The notes beneath the pieces were generated by a model, which saw only the letters and a program-made list of their open reading frames with translations, ran no database searches and was not told where the DNA came from. Shown one piece after another: positions 60,467 to 64,000 of a stretch of 64,000 nucleotides of DNA. The stretch spans positions 18,486,214 to 18,550,213 of the forward strand of contig CM061138.1 in assembly GCA_030789695.1 (NCBI GenBank), read 5' to 3'. Source of the stretch: Scilla litardierei (taxonomy: Eukaryota > Streptophyta > Magnoliopsida > Asparagales > Asparagaceae). Made by a program: the position numbers and the translations under genes. How positions within the stretch are numbered: position 1 is the first letter of the stretch; the number at the start of each line of letters is the position of its first letter.

Positions 60467-62021
60467 AGTTTTATTAAGTTAAGTTAAAGTTAGGTTAATA
60501 TAAGTTATTAAGTTTTATTATTATAATCATCATTATTATTAGTATTATTACCATCATCCTTATCTTATGAGTATTGAGTTACAAGTTATAATTATAATTA
60601 TTACTAATAATAATAATAAGTTTTATTAAGTTTATTTTATAATTTTTAAGTTATTAGTTATTTAAATTAAGTTATCAAGTATTTAAACTAAGTTATTAAG
60701 TTTTAGGTTAAAATTATTATTATTAAGTTGAGTTTTTATAAAGATATTATTTTTAAAAAATTAAGTTAAGTATACATTATTATGTAGCCTAAAGTTTATA
60801 GTAAAGCTAACAAGCTATAATTATATTAGTTTATAAATTCTAAAGTTAGTTAATTTGGCTTAACTAGTAAATAACTATGGGACTGATATCGGAAATCTTT
60901 TTTTCGCAGATAAAACGTGCCTCACAAACTCGCATCGCTTCAGGTATCGATTCACGTGCACGAGCACCCTTGGTAGCTCTAGCACTAGCCTCGTCTTCCT
61001 ACGACAAATCTTAAAATGGTAAGTCATAGTAAATTCTACCCTTAGAAATATAGATAGTGTACTCGTATGAACATAGGACTTGACACCTAGTCTCGGAACA
61101 GTTATTGACCTGAACAGATTATTGACATTGCTTGACAGAAAGATTGTAATTGGAAATGTAAGAACAGTAAATGACTGGTAAAATTGCAAAGTACGGTAAC
61201 CTACACAAACACTGGGTTTTGGGGTAACTTATAATTGCGGAAGTGCGGGAGCGACTAGTCCAGACTTTGTTGTCACCGTGCGGGTTCTAGCAACCCATAA
61301 CAGTGCCGGTGACAACCATCACAGATCACAGATCACAGTTTATTGCACAGTACTCAGAGAATTGGTTTGCCCGGGTAGCACCCGCGGCAAGAGTTGGCCT
61401 CTTGGTTGCTCACTGTACTTCCCGTTATAAGTCACAAACTAGAATAGGCACAAGTACTCTCATTATTGCAATTTTCATTGCTATCGTCATTACTAGTTAC
61501 TTGCTTGGTCACCTTTACTTTACTTGTCACCCTTGCATGCTTGACTAGATGTTCTTTACTTGTCGCACTTGCATGTTTGTCTGTCCCTGCTTTCCGCACT
61601 TGTTTACTATAGACTGCTCCATATTCGTGCACTCCTCTTTTTCTATCGCTAGAATTGTTGTGACTTACCTTCGGTTCCATTTATGGCACCGGCAGACGAA
61701 GACCTGATCGAAGAGATTGCCCCAGAGATCGAGGAGCCTACATTGACCCAGATGCGGCAGAGTTTTAGTTACTTTTCTGTTGGTGTGTGTGTTGTACAGT
61801 GTATTTCCTTTTCCGCATTTCCTTTCAGTACTTCCTTCATGTATTTGTGAGAGAGAGTGCTGGTTGTTGTTGTACTTTAATTTGGACTGTAATAACGTCT
61901 GTACGCTGGTTTGAGTATTGTGATACATCTCTGAGTTGTGGCTATGCTGACTTCACTGGTAAACTGCGGAACCTGCGAATAAACCGAATAAGTAACTGGC
62001 CCCCGAGAGCGGGTCGTTACA
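59122..62021 (+). repeat. Tekay-like 5' LTR, 2.9 kb
   Basis: TGTAACGGCC...GGTCGTTACA. It contains a 276-codon Pro/Arg/Ser-rich frame (59637-60467), a (TTA)n microsatellite at about 60438-60466 and a long AT-rich part (60470-60860). It is long for an LTR, but such lengths occur in Tekay/Del relatives. Confidence 0.8.
59637..60467 (+). CDS. Pro/Ser/Arg-rich frame inside LTR, 276 aa
   Basis: Starts MATAPSHRHHPPTPSSPP after a CT-rich leader resembling a plant 5' UTR (CCACCATCATC-type codons). The middle is Arg/Pro/Ser-rich and low in complexity, the end is Lys/Glu-rich, running into the TTA microsatellite as a Tyr run. No known domain. It may be a captured gene leader or chance coding in GC-rich DNA. 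Expression is doubtful. Confidence 0.25.
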
Positions 62022-62474
62022 GGTTTGGCGGCCCACGCAGGTCCATGCAAAATACCTCGTGAACAGTATAGTGAAACCAGGATGTGTCATATACGATACT
62101 CGACTAAGCTGACATTTTTTTTTGAATGCAGGTTTGACACTCGAAAGATGGACGGAAACACCTCAGAGAGCCCAATGGAGTTGACCTATCTGGCCTTAAT
62201 AAAAGCCATTAACAAAACCTAAATTTTGATAGGCTTAATTAGTTATTAATAAAAATCTTTTGTATCGGTGGCACTCGTATGAATGATAATCTTCCTTCAA
62301 TGGACCATGATACCGGTCAATGTGCTTGGCTAAAGTCTGTGGATCGACCTGGCTAGACTGGGCATAAGTGATCCTAGCTTAGTCACTTCCCTGACCGTGT
62401 CCGCTGGACCGCAAGGACGTGAATCATGATTATGTAACGCCATCGATCTTCATCACTATCACCCTTCTTTTAGC

Positions 62475-63201
62475 TTGATGACCTTTCGATTAACCTTCTT
62501 AGATCTTTCTACGCTTGAACTCTGGCTACGGAGAGTAGCGTTCGAATTTTCGACCACCAGAAGTTCGAGTTCCACAACGAAAGCGACCACCATCATCTGC
62601 TCAGCAACGTCAACCACTCCTCAGCAGCAAGTGTACCAGCAGACGACGACAGGCGCCCCAGAGACGCCAAGCTTATACCATGACAGTGGAAGAAGCCGAA
62701 GCTACGGGCCAAGTAATCACTGGTATGTGATTTTTCACTAAGCTACATACTCTAATATTTAGAAATCGTAAGTTTAGACTTGATTCTCATCACGGTAGGT
62801 ACCGTCTTAATAGCCGGTAAACCTGCCCTCACACTGTTCGACTCAGGAGCTACACATTGCTTCTTGGCCAGTCGTTTCGTTCAAACACATGCTATCACTG
62901 TTGAACGTCTGACTCCCGTTGGAAGGTCGAGACCGCTGGCGGTTCCCAACCGGTAACCAGCGGATGCCTCCAATGATCTGTTGTGATTTGTAGACGAGAT
63001 CTCGTTGCCAACTTCATGGTGATAAAGATGCCGACTTCCGATGTTGTCTTTGGAATGGACTGGTTGAGATCATTTCATGCCACCATTGACTGTCGTCAAA
63101 GGAGGGTAGAAATCGATATACCCAATCATCCAAAGTTCGTGTTCCTCAGCAAAAGCCGATCAGAAGGACCAGTGGAGTATCGAGCCAGACCCAACGTGTA
63201 G
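62475..63201 (+). pseudogene. Tekay-like gag end and retropepsin
   Basis: 62475-62741 contains a degraded gag tail (STTPQQQVYQQ). From about 62793 the frame reads TVLIAGKPALTLFDSGATHCF, the retropepsin active site, then ASRFVQTHAITVERL. After a frameshift at about 62950 it continues DLVANFMVIKMPTSDVVFGMDWLRSFHATIDCRQRRV, and ends at a stop at 63199-63201. Everything from RT onward is deleted. Confidence 0.82.
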
Positions 63202-63803
63202 GCTGTTGCGTTTTTGCATCTTCTTGAGCTCGTGTTTCTCTTCTAGACCCTACTTTCATCTTGTACCCGATTTTTCCACGTGTTTGAATACTTTCCCGCC
63301 TACCACCTTCCCCCCTCATTATTGCCTTTTTGTCCTTATCCTCTCCTTGAGCCCCGTTCCCGTCTAACCTACCCTACCATATCATGACTTTCGACACCCC
63401 CTTTTAAACTTTATGATCTTCATGTTATGTTGTTAAATAAAGCTTACTACTGACTTATCACCTCAGGTTCCAAGTTCGAACAGATGTCCTCATCATTATA
63501 ACTATCATTTTCATGTAATGCCATTATATCATGTTTTGGCTACTTGATGAATCTGAAGTGACTATGGTGATGGTACCGGGTTTCGGAACTAGTTACAGAA
63601 GCTATGGTGATGTCAATAGTAGGTGTTCATGTATTCATCTTGTTTTCTTGATGTTGTGATATCACATTATATTTCATGCTATTAACAATTTATTTTCTTA
63701 TGCCGTAATCATTCATCAAGCCTTCCGGTCGATCGTTGGAATTGCTTAGGCAATTATCGATCCTCTTAATTCCGAGGACGGAATTATTTTAAGGAGGGTA
63801 GGA

Positions 63804-64000
63804 TGTAACGGCCTGTTTTTCCTAGTTGTATTTTGATCGGTGTGCCTGTGTTCCTTTTCTTCGTTGTTTCAGTTATTTACGCTCGAGTGGTTTTTCGTCC
63901 GCGCGTCGACGCGAGCGCGTCGTTACTTTCAATATTACCGTAGCATAAGTTTCTAAATCGTAGTTGTTATTCGATGAAGAAGTTAATTACTAATTAACTT
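63804..64000 (+). repeat. start of Tekay-like 3' LTR (continues past window)
   Basis: 197 bases identical by eye to 59122-59318, preceded by a polypurine tract. The remaining about 2.7 kb lies to the right of the window. Confidence 0.9.

Larger units (their letters stand above)
59122..64000 (+). mobile_element. internally deleted Tekay-like Gypsy (5' part in window)
   Basis: 5' LTR 59122-62021, interior 62022-63803, 3' LTR from 63804 to the window edge. The first 197 bases of both LTRs are identical by eye, so the insertion is recent. The interior has only protease sequence; RT, RNase H and integrase are absent. The polypurine tract is AAGGAGGGTAGGA before 63804. It is inserted inside a Copia RNase H codon. 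Confidence 0.82.

Noticed and set aside
59637..60467. 276-codon frame as a host gene
   Set aside because: It lies within a Gypsy LTR, is low in complexity, and runs into a microsatellite. It is kept only as a low-confidence entry.

Overview
The window is nuclear DNA from a flowering plant. Evidence: GT-AG spliced exons of a plant-type SEN1/UvrD-like helicase gene, plant LTR-retrotransposon lineages (Copia, chromovirus Reina-like and Tekay-like, Tat/Athila-like) primed by initiator tRNA-Met or tRNA-Asp, a DUF4283-type LINE ORF1, and plant Helitrons. I cannot name the species from the sequence. No bacterial, organellar or CRISPR-like features are present.

Only one host gene is convincing. It lies on the minus strand. 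Its start codon is at 55953 and eight exons can be joined in frame: 55837-55953, 54817-55383, 53546-54688, 53119-53446, 43270-43522, 42943-43159, 21108-21463 and 20374-20889. They encode about 1165 residues: an N-terminal region, a complete Upf1/SEN1-type SF1B helicase, and the start of a second, UvrD-like P-loop domain. This is the architecture of the plant proteins often labelled 'TPR and ankyrin repeat-containing protein 1-like'. The 3' part of the gene is not in the window, apart from one doubtful degenerate exon near 20.2 kb. Introns 4 (about 9.6 kb) and 6 (about 21.5 kb) are large because transposons have piled into them.

Layout from left to right. 1-11 kb: Copia fragments interrupted by a TATCGG-rich TIR element and a Helitron, then a Tat/Athila-like LTR element that carries a nested 2.07-kb non-autonomous LTR element, then a second Helitron bounded by a 215-bp direct repeat. 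11.3-17.3 kb: a structurally complete but frameshifted Reina-like chromovirus. 17.3-20.4 kb: non-coding. 21-43 kb (intron 6): a Tekay-like 3' end, a Tork-like Copia with an in-frame duplicated RNase H segment, a decayed minus-strand Copia with nested insertions, and a young Copia with 111-bp LTRs. 43.5-53.1 kb (intron 4): a Copia 3' end, three Helitrons, a SIRE-like LTR full of palindromes, and an ORF1-only LINE. A 1.07-kb tandem duplication joins parts of the LINE and a Helitron. 56-64 kb, upstream of the gene: LTR remnants with a 38-base poly-C run, a Copia RNase H, and the 5' part of a large-LTR Tekay-like element whose 3' LTR runs off the right end.

The most useful results are the base-level Helitron boundaries (five copies), the exon model of the gene across transposon-swollen introns, the ORF1-only LINE with target-site duplication, and the LTRs that independently carry clustered GACCG/CGGTC palindromes.
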